Below, in pieces: positions 37,160-45,877 of a stretch of DNA of 64,000 nt. The notes below the pieces were generated by a model. That model was given only the letters and a program-made list of their open reading frames with translations. It searched no databases and had not been told where the DNA came from. The DNA is from Massilia arenae (GTDB lineage Bacteria > Pseudomonadota > Gammaproteobacteria > Burkholderiales > Burkholderiaceae_D): the NCBI RefSeq assembly GCF_008014745.1, contig NZ_VPFD01000003.1:207627-271626 (forward strand), read 5' to 3'. The translations under genes and the position numbers were made by a program. Position 1 is the stretch's first letter, and every line of letters begins with the position of its first letter.

Positions 37160-37435
37160 TCAGGCTTGCGGCAGCAGCGTATCGACCCCATACAGGGCCG
37201 CCAGCTTTTGCACATTGTCCGGCACGTTCACGAAGGTGAGCCTGTGGCCGGCGTCCAGCGCGCGGCGCTGCCAGGCCAGCAGCAGGGCCACGCCGGACGA
37301 ATCGGCCGCCTGCACGCCGCCGAGATCGAACACGGTCTCGCCGGCGCGGATCGCCGCCTCGCCCTGCTCCAGCGCCTGGTGGGCGGTCAGGAAGGTCAGG
37401 GCGTCGATCGACAGCATCGGGTTGGATTCAGCCAT
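37160..37435 (-). CDS. mlaB: STAS-domain lipid asymmetry protein MlaB
   Basis: 91 residues. The STAS fold is shown by GETVFDLGGVQAADSSGVALLLAWQRRA with the conserved serine pair. MlaB binds and activates the MlaF ATPase in the cytoplasm. It is the last gene of mlaFEDACB. Confidence 0.9.
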   Translation of the reverse strand: MAESNPMLSIDALTFLTAHQALEQGEAAIRAGETVFDLGGVQAADSSGVALLLAWQRRALDAGHRLTFVNVPDNVQKLAALYGVDTLLPQA

Positions 37436-37444
37436 GTTGACGGA

Positions 37445-38092
37445 TCACTTCGCCGGCGCGGCCAGCGGCTTGGAGGCCAGCTGGGCGTTGCGGTCGGCCA
37501 GGCGCTTGATCAGGCCATCGACGCCGTTCTTGCTGATCTCGCTATTGAAGGTGCTGGTGTAGGTCTGGACCAGCCAGGCGCCCAGCACGTTCACGTCATA
37601 GATCTTCCAGCTGCCCTTTTCGTTGCTCAGGCGGTAGTTCAGGGTGATCGGTTCGCCGCGGGCGACGTTCACCTGCGAGCGCACTTCGACATCGGTGTCG
37701 GTCGGCGCGCCGCGCATCGGCTTGAACTCGACGGTCTCGTTCTTGATGGTCGACAGCGCGCCGGCGTAGGTGTACACCAGCAGGTCGCGGAATTCCTTGG
37801 TCAGCTTCTGCTTCTGTTCCGGGGTGGCCGTGCGCCAGTGGCGGCCGGCCGCCTGCTGGGTCATCTTCTCGGCGTCGACATAAGGCAGGATTTTTTCGTT
37901 GACCAGGCCCATGATCTTGCTGCGGTTGCCGGACTGGATGTCCTTGTCGGCCTTGACGCTGTCGATCACTTCATTGCTGATGCGCTTGACCAGCGCGTCC
38001 GGCGCCTCGGCGGCGGCCACCGGAGCGGCGACCAGGACGGTGGAGAAGGCCACGGTGGCGGCGGCGGCGACCAGGTGCATGAATGGCTTCAT
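37445..38092 (-). CDS. mlaC: Periplasmic phospholipid-binding protein MlaC
   Basis: 215 residues with a signal peptide (MKPFMHLVAAAATVAFSTVLVAAPVAAA). The mature part has the Ttg2D/MlaC pattern (LVNEKILPYVDAEKMTQQAAGRHWRTATPEQKQ and FRDLLVYTYAGAL). It ferries phospholipid between MlaA in the outer membrane and MlaFEDB. AAAGGAAA precedes the ATG at 38092, fixing the start over an upstream ATG. Confidence 0.95.
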   Translation of the reverse strand: MKPFMHLVAAAATVAFSTVLVAAPVAAAEAPDALVKRISNEVIDSVKADKDIQSGNRSKIMGLVNEKILPYVDAEKMTQQAAGRHWRTATPEQKQKLTKEFRDLLVYTYAGALSTIKNETVEFKPMRGAPTDTDVEVRSQVNVARGEPITLNYRLSNEKGSWKIYDVNVLGAWLVQTYTSTFNSEISKNGVDGLIKRLADRNAQLASKPLAAPAK

Positions 38093-38146
38093 AGGTTTCC
38101 TTTCGGTTGGCGGCGGCGACAGCCGCACGCACGGTTGATCTTGTTG

Positions 38147-38869
38147 TTACTGCTCGTCGACAGGCTGGCGCGGCACGTCGCCGTCGTACACCTGGCTCTG
38201 GCGGCGCTGCAGGTAGCCGTCGCGCAGGAACTCGTAACGGTCGAGGGCGGCGTCTTCGAGCAGGCCGGACGCATCGAGCAGGCTGGCGCGCGTATCGATC
38301 ACGCGGATGCCGGCGCCGATATTGCGCCAGTTGGCCGGCTCCTTGTACTTCCAGATGTCACCGCCGATATCGGCCGGCAACGCTGCAGTATCACGTACGG
38401 TAGATGGGCCCAGCAGCGGCAAAATCAAGTAGGGGCCGCTTGGCACGCCCCATTTGCCCAGGGTCTGGCCGAAATCTTCATCGCTCTTCTGCATGCCCGC
38501 TTCGGAAGCGATGTCGAGCAGGCCGAAGATGCCGAAGGTCGAGTTCAGTGCAACGCGGCCAAAATCGGTGCCGGCCTGCTCGGGCTTACCCTGCAGCAGG
38601 TTGTTGACCGAGCTCCAGGCATCCGACAGGTTGCCGAAGAAATTGCCAACGCCGGTCTGGGCAAAGCCCGGCACGACGTTCTTGTAGCCGGTGGCCACCG
38701 GTTTCAGGACGGTGCGGTCGACCGCATCGTTGAAGGTGAACATGGCGCGGTTATAGCCTTCCAGCGGATCCTGGGGATTATTCGCGGTGGAAGCACATCC
38801 GGTCAGGACCAGGATGGCGGCGGCGGCGGCGCCGAGGCGCAAGTGCGAGAGCGTGACGGCGTAGTTCAT
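38147..38869 (-). CDS. mlaA: Outer-membrane lipoprotein MlaA (VacJ)
   Basis: 240 residues. The lipobox LVLTGC places the lipidated cysteine at position 25. DPLEGYNRAMFTFNDAVDR and GPYLILPLLGPSTVRD are VacJ hallmarks. MlaA removes phospholipid from the outer leaflet. It sits inside the operon between mlaD and mlaC, as in many beta-proteobacteria, rather than apart as in E. coli. It overlaps mlaD by ATGA. Confidence 0.96.
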   Translation of the reverse strand: MNYAVTLSHLRLGAAAAAILVLTGCASTANNPQDPLEGYNRAMFTFNDAVDRTVLKPVATGYKNVVPGFAQTGVGNFFGNLSDAWSSVNNLLQGKPEQAGTDFGRVALNSTFGIFGLLDIASEAGMQKSDEDFGQTLGKWGVPSGPYLILPLLGPSTVRDTAALPADIGGDIWKYKEPANWRNIGAGIRVIDTRASLLDASGLLEDAALDRYEFLRDGYLQRRQSQVYDGDVPRQPVDEQ

Positions 38870-39339
38870 TCACTACCTTCCTTTCCTTCTGCAGCCTTGC
38901 TGTAGATAAATTGATTAATCAAGTCTTCCAGGACCGTCGCCGACTGGGTGCGATTGATGCGATCGCCCTCCGCCAGGTTTTGTTCATCGCCACCGGCTTC
39001 GATGCCGATGTATTGTTCACCCAACAAGCCAGCTGTCAAAATCTTCAGCGAGCTGTCTTTAGGGAATTTATATTCAGACTCCATATCGAGGCGCACCGAT
39101 GCCTGGAAGCTCTTGTCGTCGAAGGTGATCTCACCCACGCGACCGACCACCACGCCGGCGCTCTTGACCGGCGCCTGCGGCTTGAGCCCGCCGATATTGT
39201 CGAAACGGCCCGTGACCGAATACGTCTGGCCGAACGACAGAGACCTCATGTTTCCTGCCTGGAAAGCCAGGAACAGCAGCGCGGCCAGGCCCAGCAGAAC
39301 GAACAGGCCGACCCAGACGTCGATAGTTTTGCGATGCAT
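38866..39339 (-). CDS. mlaD: MCE-domain protein MlaD
   Basis: 157 residues. One N-terminal membrane helix (VGLFVLLGLAALLFLAFQAG) anchors a single MCE domain (YSVTGRFDNIGGLKPQAPVKSAGVVVGRV...). The hexameric ring binds lipid between MlaFE and MlaC. It is 41 bases from mlaE and overlaps mlaA. Confidence 0.96.
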   Translation of the reverse strand: MHRKTIDVWVGLFVLLGLAALLFLAFQAGNMRSLSFGQTYSVTGRFDNIGGLKPQAPVKSAGVVVGRVGEITFDDKSFQASVRLDMESEYKFPKDSSLKILTAGLLGEQYIGIEAGGDEQNLAEGDRINRTQSATVLEDLINQFIYSKAAEGKEGSE

Positions 39340-39380
39340 TTTGAATACCCTACAGTAACCGTTTTAACCGTTTATTAAAC

Positions 39381-40163
39381 TTATTTATTGAACATCAGGG
39401 CCGTCATGACGAAATTCAGCCCCCAGACCAACAGCGATGCAATCACGACCGTGCGCGTCGTTGCGCGCGACACGTCTTCTGGCGTCGGCTGGGCCTGGTA
39501 GCCCTGGAACAGGGCGGTAAAGGTCACTGCGATGCCAAATATAAAGCTTTTGATGACGCCGTTCAGTACGTCAGCTCGCACATCGACGCCGGCCTGCATC
39601 TGGGCCCAGAACGAACCCTCATCCACGCCGATCAGTTTCACGCCGACGATGTAGCCACCGAGTACGCCCACCGCCGAAAACACGGTGGCCAGGACCGGCA
39701 TGGCGATCACGCCGGCCCAGAAACGCGGCGCCAGCACGCGCTGCACCGGGTTGATGGCCATCATTTCCATGGCCGACAGCTGTTCACCGGCCTTCATCAG
39801 GCCGATCTGGGCGGTCAGCGAGGTACCGGCGCGGCCGGCGAACAGCAGCGCGGTCACGACCGGGCCCAGTTCGCGTACCAGCGCCAGCGCCACCACCTGG
39901 CCCAGCATCTGCTCGGCGCCATACTGGTTCAGCGTGTAGTAACCTTGCAGGCCCAGCACCATGCCGACGAACAGGCCGGACACGGCGATGATCACCAGCG
40001 AGTAGTTGCCAATAAAATGGATCTGCTCAGAAATCAATCCGGGGCGGCGGAACGCGCCCGGCGATACCTTCAAGACACTAAAGAAAGAGCGCACTGCAAA
40101 GCCGAGGCCGGCGAAGCCTTCGCGCACGGTGCAGCCGACCAGGCCGAGGACGCGGGCGATCAT
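39381..40163 (-). CDS. mlaE: Phospholipid ABC transporter permease MlaE
   Basis: 260 residues with five to six membrane helices. FVGMVLGLQGYYTLNQYGAEQMLG and ELGPVVTALLFAGRAGTSLTAQIG are MlaE signatures. The ATG overlaps the mlaF stop (ATGA). It forms the inner-membrane core with MlaF and MlaD. Confidence 0.97.
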   Translation of the reverse strand: MIARVLGLVGCTVREGFAGLGFAVRSFFSVLKVSPGAFRRPGLISEQIHFIGNYSLVIIAVSGLFVGMVLGLQGYYTLNQYGAEQMLGQVVALALVRELGPVVTALLFAGRAGTSLTAQIGLMKAGEQLSAMEMMAINPVQRVLAPRFWAGVIAMPVLATVFSAVGVLGGYIVGVKLIGVDEGSFWAQMQAGVDVRADVLNGVIKSFIFGIAVTFTALFQGYQAQPTPEDVSRATTRTVVIASLLVWGLNFVMTALMFNK

Positions 40164-40963
40164 TTGCGCGCTCCCAGGCCCAGGTCGTCGGCCAGCGACT
40201 TGCCGGGATAGTGGAACGGCACCGGACCATCCGGGGCGGCATTGACGAATTGTTTCACGTAGGGGTCTTCCGAAACGCGCAGGTCGTCCGGCGTGCCCTC
40301 GGCCACGATCTTGCCGGCGGACATGAAGTACACGTAGTCGGCGATCGCGAAGCACTCGTGCACGTCGTGCGACACGAGGATCGAGGTCGAGCCCAGCGCG
40401 TCGTTGAGGTTGCGGATCAGGTTGGCGGTCACGCCCATCGAGATCGGATCGAGGCCGGCGAACGGCTCGTCGTACATGATCAGTTCAGGGTCCAGCGCCA
40501 CCGCGCGCGCCACGGCCACGCGGCGCGCCATGCCGCCCGAGATCTCGGCCGGTTTCAGGCGGTGCGCATTGCGCAGGCCGACGGCGTTGAGCTTCATCAG
40601 GACCAGGTCGCGGATGAGTTCTTCGGGCAGGTCGGTGTGCTCGCGCAGCGGGAAGGCGACATTGTCGAATACCGACAGGTCAGTAAACAAGGCGCCGAAC
40701 TGGAACAGCATGCCCATGCGGCGGCGCAGGCGGTACAGGCCTTCGGTATCGAGCTGGTGCACGACTTCACCGCCGATGCGGACTTCGCCGCGCTGGGGAC
40801 GGATCTGCCCGCCGATCAGGCGCAGCACCGTGGTCTTGCCGCAACCCGACCCGCCCATGACGGCAATAAGCTTGCCACGTGGGAAGTCCATACGGAGATT
40901 CGACAGGATGGAACGCTCACCGTAAGCAAAATGCAGATCGCGGATTTCGACTAGGTTCGACAC
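40160..40963 (-). CDS. mlaF: Phospholipid ABC transporter ATPase MlaF
   Basis: 267 residues. Walker A MGGSGCGKTTVLR, signature EISGGMARRVAVARAVALDPEL, Walker B IMYDEPFAGLDPIS and VSHDVHE are present. The start is a GTG (MSNLVEIRDLHFAYGERS) because no ATG is in frame nearby. It is first of the mla operon, so the AT-rich gap upstream should hold the operon promoter. Confidence 0.96.
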   Translation of the reverse strand: MSNLVEIRDLHFAYGERSILSNLRMDFPRGKLIAVMGGSGCGKTTVLRLIGGQIRPQRGEVRIGGEVVHQLDTEGLYRLRRRMGMLFQFGALFTDLSVFDNVAFPLREHTDLPEELIRDLVLMKLNAVGLRNAHRLKPAEISGGMARRVAVARAVALDPELIMYDEPFAGLDPISMGVTANLIRNLNDALGSTSILVSHDVHECFAIADYVYFMSAGKIVAEGTPDDLRVSEDPYVKQFVNAAPDGPVPFHYPGKSLADDLGLGARK

Positions 40964-41333
40964 AGCATAATTAATGTTTGGGGAATCCGGTATTGTAGTG
41001 CAGAAAGCTATTTACCTGCTTGGGGGACCCGATTTTACCCCCAGGCGGCGACGTACTATTACAACACTAATAACTAATGAGTCAGCTAATTCAGCTCATA
41101 AGCCATTGTTTTTGTTGATATATGTATGTTTCACAATATTGGTATTATTGAATTGTATCAATAAGCTGCATCCAAAAACGGCCGAAGGAGCCGGTTTAAG
41201 CTCCTCTTAATTACTGGCCGGGTAAGCCACGTTTTTTGCGCCGCACCATAATCTGGGGCCGATGTGACGAAATAGCAAGTGACAGAATATGCAATACTCT
41301 GTCGCTATTTTGTCAACGCAAGATACACCCCAA
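40964..41333. other. AT-rich intergenic region between azoR and mlaF
   Basis: A 370-base gap of low GC compared with its surroundings. It must carry the mlaF promoter (minus strand), though I cannot pick one set of -35/-10 boxes. Visible dyads: TGGGGG (41021-41026) / CCCCCA (41038-41043); AGGAGC (41186-41191) / GCTCCT (41200-41205); and a long stem at 41266-41314. Short frames here (for example 40974-41210) have no coding character. Confidence 0.5.
41266..41314. promoter_or_regulatory. Long inverted repeat downstream of azoR
   Basis: Outer arms GACGAAATAGC (41266-41276) and GCTATTTTGTC (41304-41314) pair over 11 bp with one G-U in plus-strand RNA; after a 4-base bulge, GACAGA (41281-41286) pairs with TCTGTC (41298-41303); the loop is 11 bases. 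It could be the azoR 3' hairpin or part of a small RNA. Confidence 0.45.
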
Positions 41334-41951
41334 TCAGCTGCCGAAATGGCGTTCCATCTCGGCCCAGGCGCGCGCGCGTCCCTCGGCCGCCCGCTCCGCG
41401 CCCAGCGCCAGCCCTTCGGCCGAAAACACCGTCACGTCCTTCAGGCCGATCATGGCCAGGATGGCGCGCAGATAGGGTTCGAGGAAGTCCGGCTGGCGCG
41501 CCCGCTCGCCGGTGCGGATGCCCCCGCTGGCCAGCGCCAGGTACACCGGGCGGTCGTGCAGGTTGCCCACCTTCCCTTCGGGCGTCGGGCGCATGGTGCG
41601 GTTGATGCGCACCACGTGGTCGATCCAGGATTTCAGGGTCGAGGGCACGGTGAGGTTATGCATCGGGGTGCCGATCACGACGATGTCGGCGCGCACCAGT
41701 TCCTCGATCAGGCCGTCGGAGCGCAGTTGCGCGCCGTCGACGCCCGGCTCGTTGGCGGCGCTGGACAGGGCCAGTGCATAGCCGGCGTCGATGTGGGGCA
41801 GCGCCGGTTCGTCGTCCACGCCGGCCAGTTCGCGCACCGTGACCGTGGCGCCGGGATGGCGCGCCAGCAGGCGTTCGACGACGTGGTTGGACAGTTCGCG
41901 GCTGGCCGCTTGCGGGCCGCGCGGGCTGGCGCTGATGTGCAGGATGTTCAT
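41334..41951 (-). CDS. azoR: FMN-dependent NADH-azoreductase
   Basis: 205 residues. The flavodoxin-like fold starts MNILHISASPRGPQAASRELS, with GTPMHNLTVPSTLKSWIDHVVR and LALASGGI as FMN-contact loops, all typical of AzoR. The family reduces quinones and azo dyes with two electrons from NADH. It is last in a three-gene minus-strand cluster (26 bases after the membrane protein gene), which suggests quinone or electrophile handling. Confidence 0.9.
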   Translation of the reverse strand: MNILHISASPRGPQAASRELSNHVVERLLARHPGATVTVRELAGVDDEPALPHIDAGYALALSSAANEPGVDGAQLRSDGLIEELVRADIVVIGTPMHNLTVPSTLKSWIDHVVRINRTMRPTPEGKVGNLHDRPVYLALASGGIRTGERARQPDFLEPYLRAILAMIGLKDVTVFSAEGLALGAERAAEGRARAWAEMERHFGS

Positions 41952-41977
41952 GTGTGCTCCGGGTCAGGATAAAAGCG

Positions 41978-43036
41978 TCAGGCGAAGTGCAGGCGCAGGC
42001 CGCACATCGCGAGGATGATGGTGGTGGCCAGCAGCGCGGCGAACACGGTGCCGCCCACCAGCACGCGGTCGGCGCTGGCGCGCGGCGCATGGTGCGCCAG
42101 CATCACGATGCGCAGGCCGCAGAAGGCGTGCGCCACCACGAAGAATACCGCGCCCAAGTAATAGGGCAGCAGGCGGATGCTCCAGGGGTCGAGCAGCATG
42201 CCGACCGGGGCGCCGACCGCGAACCCCCAGTCGGTGTCGATCCCGAAGTGCACGCGCGCCAGGTACAGCACCGCGTTGACGTGGCTGATCACGGCCCACA
42301 CCAGGAACACGCCGCCGGCCACCTGGAAGGTGCGCGCCGCGTCCATCGGCCGCGCGCTCCAGCGCCAGGCCAGGCGCGCGCCGGTCACGATCATGAAGGC
42401 GAACACGCCGATCAGGAGCGGCTCGATCACGGGCGAGCGGTACACGACGCGCAGCATCTTCATCACCGCCATGTGGGCGTCCGGCCCCACCAAGCCCACC
42501 AGGTGGTTACTGAAGTGGAAGGCCAGGAACAGGATCGCCAGCACGGCGGCGACGCCATGGGCCTTGCGCCAGTTGCCGATCGCGCCCTCGGCCACCTGGC
42601 GCTGCGGGGTGCGGCCGGCGGTCGCGATGCGCAGCGCCAGCGCGGCCCACAGCGCCAGCAGAAAGCCGATGTCCCACGTGGGGCGGCCGAGCAGCAGCGC
42701 GCCCACGCCCACGAAGGTGAACAGCGGCGGCACCGCCACCGCCAGCAGCGCCGTGCGGCGCGCCGCCAGTTCGGCCGCGCTGGGTTCGAGGATGCGGCCC
42801 AGGCGCAGCGCGGCGCCGAAGGCGATCGCCGGCATCGCCAGCGCCGCCGCCAGGGCCAGGCCGGCGCCGATCCAGGCTGCGGGGCCGGCGCCGCGCTCGA
42901 CCTCCTTGGCCGCGGCATGGTACAGGGCCAGCAACCAGGGATAGACGCTGGCTGCCAGCGGCGCGGCGAACCAGTGTGCCTGCAGGGTGGTCGAGGTCGG
43001 GATGGCGCCGCGACGGGACAGGTCGATGCCGGTCAT
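41978..43036 (-). CDS. Polytopic membrane protein, possible b-type cytochrome
   Basis: 352 residues with about nine hydrophobic helices. Histidines sit inside several of them: LALYH, FLAFHFSNHLVGLVG, AVISHVNAVLYLA and FFVVAHAFCGLRIVMLAHH, a layout suited to heme b or quinone binding. I cannot assign a named family. The start at 43036 follows GGAG. It lies 11 bases after the NDH-2-like flavoprotein gene and 26 bases before azoR, so it may be the membrane electron-transfer partner of the flavoprotein; this is inference. Confidence 0.75.
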   Translation of the reverse strand: MTGIDLSRRGAIPTSTTLQAHWFAAPLAASVYPWLLALYHAAAKEVERGAGPAAWIGAGLALAAALAMPAIAFGAALRLGRILEPSAAELAARRTALLAVAVPPLFTFVGVGALLLGRPTWDIGFLLALWAALALRIATAGRTPQRQVAEGAIGNWRKAHGVAAVLAILFLAFHFSNHLVGLVGPDAHMAVMKMLRVVYRSPVIEPLLIGVFAFMIVTGARLAWRWSARPMDAARTFQVAGGVFLVWAVISHVNAVLYLARVHFGIDTDWGFAVGAPVGMLLDPWSIRLLPYYLGAVFFVVAHAFCGLRIVMLAHHAPRASADRVLVGGTVFAALLATTIILAMCGLRLHFA

Positions 43037-43047
43037 GGTGCTCTCCT

Positions 43048-44256
43048 TCAGGGAACGATGACGTGGTCGGGACGCGCCAGGGCGAAGGCGGCGTCGCGGT
43101 CCGGGGCCGGCGGATAGATCCACTGGGTGTTGATGGTGCGCTTGAGCGCCTTGCCTTCCTCGCGGGTCAGTTTCACCTGGCGATCCCAGCCCTCCGTATA
43201 CAAGGCGCCCCACGGGCCCAGATCCAGGCAGGTCACGTACTTCGGCTGGCTGTAGGCGTGCAGCGGCAATCCCACCAGTTCGGCCACCGCGTTGTAGCCG
43301 GCCACCCGGCCCAAGCTCAGCGCGTGCTGGCACGACATCGCGGCCACATTGCCTTCGTCGTCGGTGGCGGCGCGCGCCACGTCGCCGGTGACGTAGACGC
43401 CGTCCGCGCCCGGCGCCCGCAGGTAGGGATCGGCATGCACGCGGCCGAAGCGGTCGACCTCTCCGCCCAGCTGCTCGGCCAGCGGATTGGCGCGCATGCC
43501 GGCGGTCCAGATCACGGTGGCGGCGGGGAAGCTGCGGCCGTCCGAGGTGACCACGCCGCCGGCGCCGATCGCGGCCACGCCGGCCGAGGTGATGGCCTCG
43601 ACGCCGACTTCGCGCAGCGCTTCCTCGATCACCGGACGCGGGCCGGCGCCCAGTTCCGGGCCGACCACCGGCGCGTGTTCCAGCATCAGCACCCGCACCT
43701 TGGCGTCCTGGCCCAGGATGGCGCGCAGGCGCTCCGGCATCTCGGTGGCGGTCTCGAGGCCGGTGAAGCCGGCGCCGACCACCACCACCGTGTCGCGCGC
43801 CTCGCTTTGCGGCCTCGCGGCCAGGCCTTGCAGGTGGCGCTCCAGCCTTTCGGCCTGTTGCAGCTGGTCGACGTTGAAGCCATACTCGGCCAGGCCCGGC
43901 ACGTTCGGCGTGACCACCTGGCTGCCGGTGGCCAGCACGAAGCGGTCGTAGGGCAAGGTGGTGTGGCTGCCGTCGTTGAGCGCCACCGCGACCTGGCGCG
44001 CCTGGGTATCGATCTTCTCGATGCGGCCGGCCACGTGGCGCACGCCGACGGCGGTGAACAGCGGGCCCAGTTCGGGCGCCATATTGTCCAGCGAGGCCTC
44101 GTACAGGCGCGGACGGATGTGCAGCTCGGCGACTGGCGACACCACGGTGATGGCCAGCTCGTCCGACTTGCCGGCCACGTGGGCGGCGCGCGCGGCGGCG
44201 ATGGCGGCCCACAGGCCGGCGAAGCCGTTGCCGGCGATGATGACGTTCTGGATCAT
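43048..44256 (-). CDS. NDH-2-like NAD(P)/FAD-dependent oxidoreductase
   Basis: 402 residues. Two dinucleotide folds are visible: VIIAGNGFAGLWAAIAA at the N-terminus (FAD) and VVVVGAGFTGLETATEM (NAD(P)H) near residue 160; ATGSQ and GVYVTGDVARA complete the FAD site. No CxxxxC disulfide. It resembles type II NADH:quinone oxidoreductases but ends without an obvious membrane-binding helix. AAGGAGA before the ATG at 44256 sets the start. It is divergent from the MocR-type regulator across 100 bases. Confidence 0.88.
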   Translation of the reverse strand: MIQNVIIAGNGFAGLWAAIAAARAAHVAGKSDELAITVVSPVAELHIRPRLYEASLDNMAPELGPLFTAVGVRHVAGRIEKIDTQARQVAVALNDGSHTTLPYDRFVLATGSQVVTPNVPGLAEYGFNVDQLQQAERLERHLQGLAARPQSEARDTVVVVGAGFTGLETATEMPERLRAILGQDAKVRVLMLEHAPVVGPELGAGPRPVIEEALREVGVEAITSAGVAAIGAGGVVTSDGRSFPAATVIWTAGMRANPLAEQLGGEVDRFGRVHADPYLRAPGADGVYVTGDVARAATDDEGNVAAMSCQHALSLGRVAGYNAVAELVGLPLHAYSQPKYVTCLDLGPWGALYTEGWDRQVKLTREEGKALKRTINTQWIYPPAPDRDAAFALARPDHVIVP

Positions 44257-44303
44257 GGTGGTCTCCTTGGGGGTGGGTTGTCGATGCATGGATTCTGGGG
44301 GTA

Positions 44304-44330
44304 GACTGGACTGATGTATTGAGCCAGTCC
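44304..44330. promoter_or_regulatory. Candidate operator between the NDH-2-like gene and the MocR-type regulator
   Basis: Nested half-sites GACTGG (44304-44309)/CCAGTC (44324-44329) and GGACTG (44308-44313)/CAGTCC (44325-44330) flank GATGTATTGA. It lies 48 bases from one start and 27 from the other, in the only shared control region. Confidence 0.45.
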
Positions 44331-44356
44331 TCTCACAAACGATTGATCCACTTCCC

Positions 44357-45823
44357 ATGACAGAGGCACCCACCACACGATCGAGCCGCCGCGCGCTGGC
44401 GCTCGGCGCACCGGCGCCCGGCGAGACGCTGCAGCGCTGGCTGTACCGCAGCCTGCGCCAGGCCATTCTCGATGGCCGTCTCGGGGAAGGCGCCCTGCTG
44501 CCCGGCACGCGCGCGCTGGCGCAGCAATACGCGATGGCGCGCGGCACCGTGCAGCTGGCCTACGACCAGCTGCTGTCCGAGGGTTATCTGCAGGCGCTGC
44601 GCGGCAGCGGCACCCGGGTCAGCCGGGTGCTGCCGGACGCCAGCCTGCAGGCCGGGCCGGCCCCGGTGCGCGTGCTGGAAGAACCGTCACGCTTGCAGCC
44701 CGGCGGCCCCTGGCTGCGCAACGTCGGCGACCAGCCCCCTGCCTTCCCGCTGCGCCCCGGCAGCGGCCTGCCGCCTGCCTTCCATCCACACCGCTGCGAC
44801 GTGCGCGGCTTTCCCATCGACTTGTGGCGGCGCCTGCACGGGCGACACCTGCGCGCGTCGAAACTGGCGATCCTGTCCGAGAACGAGGCCGCCGGCCTGG
44901 CGCCGCTGCGCGCCGCGATCGCGCGCCACCTGGACCTGGCGCGCGGGGTGGCGGTCTCGCCCGACCAGATCGTGATCCTGGGCAGCGTGCAGCAGGCGCT
45001 CGACATCTGCCTGCGGCTGCTGGTGGCGCCCGGCGAAGCGGTATGGATGGAAGATCCCGGCTATCCCGGCGCGCGCCAGGCCATGCATGCGCACGGCGCG
45101 CGGGTGGTCGACGTCGCACTCGACGAGGACGGCATGCGGGTGCACGAGGCATTGGCGGCGGCGCCGGATGCGCGCCTGGCCTATGTGACGCCGGCGCGCC
45201 AGGCGCCGCTGGGCATGGCGCTGTCGCCGGAACGCCGGCTGGCGCTATTGCAGTGGGCGCGCGAGCGCGGCGCCATCGTGTTCGAGGACGACTACGACAG
45301 CGAATACCGCTTCGCCGCCAAGCCGGTGCCGGCGCTGCGCAGCATGGAAGGGGCCGAGTCGCACGTGGTCCTGGCCGGCACCTTCAGCAAGCTGCTGTTC
45401 CCGGCGATCCGGCTGGCCTTCGTCGCCCTGCCCTGGCAACTGGTCGACCCGTTCACCCGCGCCGCCTCGCTGGCCGCGCGCAATGCCAACGCCCTGTCGC
45501 AGGCGGTGCTGGCCGATTTCATCGACGATGGCCACTTCGACCGCCACGTGCGGCGCATGCGGCGCGTGTACGCCGGCCGCGCTGCGGCCTTCGAAGCAGC
45601 GGCGCACGCGCATTGGGAGGGATTGATCGCGGTGCCGCCGGTCACCGCGGGGCTGGACGTGGTGACGCGGCTGCTGGCGCATGAAGAACGTGAAGCCTGG
45701 CAGCGCTTGAACGCGGCCGGCCTCACGGCGTTTCCACTGGAGCGCTATTGCGCGCAGGCGCGCCTGGCGCCGTCGCTGGTGATGGGCTTCGCCGCCTTCG
45801 ACGAGGCGCAGATCGATGCGTGA
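44357..45823 (+). CDS. MocR/PdxR-type transcriptional regulator (GntR HTH plus aminotransferase domain)
   Basis: 488 residues. An N-terminal winged helix ([44 protein letters not shown]) is followed by a linker and a fold type I aminotransferase-like domain with [18 protein letters not shown] and the PLP lysine in [13 protein letters not shown]. Such regulators sense PLP or an amino compound and often control the divergent gene. Its position back to back with the flavoprotein operon predicts that operon as target. Effector unknown. Confidence 0.92.
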   Translation: MTEAPTTRSSRRALALGAPAPGETLQRWLYRSLRQAILDGRLGEGALLPGTRALAQQYAMARGTVQLAYDQLLSEGYLQALRGSGTRVSRVLPDASLQAGPAPVRVLEEPSRLQPGGPWLRNVGDQPPAFPLRPGSGLPPAFHPHRCDVRGFPIDLWRRLHGRHLRASKLAILSENEAAGLAPLRAAIARHLDLARGVAVSPDQIVILGSVQQALDICLRLLVAPGEAVWMEDPGYPGARQAMHAHGARVVDVALDEDGMRVHEALAAAPDARLAYVTPARQAPLGMALSPERRLALLQWARERGAIVFEDDYDSEYRFAAKPVPALRSMEGAESHVVLAGTFSKLLFPAIRLAFVALPWQLVDPFTRAASLAARNANALSQAVLADFIDDGHFDRHVRRMRRVYAGRAAAFEAAAHAHWEGLIAVPPVTAGLDVVTRLLAHEEREAWQRLNAAGLTAFPLERYCAQARLAPSLVMGFAAFDEAQIDA

Positions 45824-45831
45824 GCGAAGGC

Positions 45832-45859
45832 GGTGGCGGCCGCCTTGCGCGGCCGCACC
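45832..45859. terminator. GC-rich hairpin between the MocR-type regulator and gltD
   Basis: GGTGGCGGCCGC and GCGGCCGCACC can pair with one bulge; TAGGGTCTCTTT follows on the plus strand. It lies in the 54-base convergent gap and may serve both genes. Confidence 0.5.
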
Positions 45860-45877
45860 TAGGGTCTCTTTGCGTGA

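Noticed and set aside
40974..41210. A 78-codon frame in the azoR-mlaF gap
   Set aside because: AT-rich, no ribosome site, no similarity I recognise; treated as noncoding.
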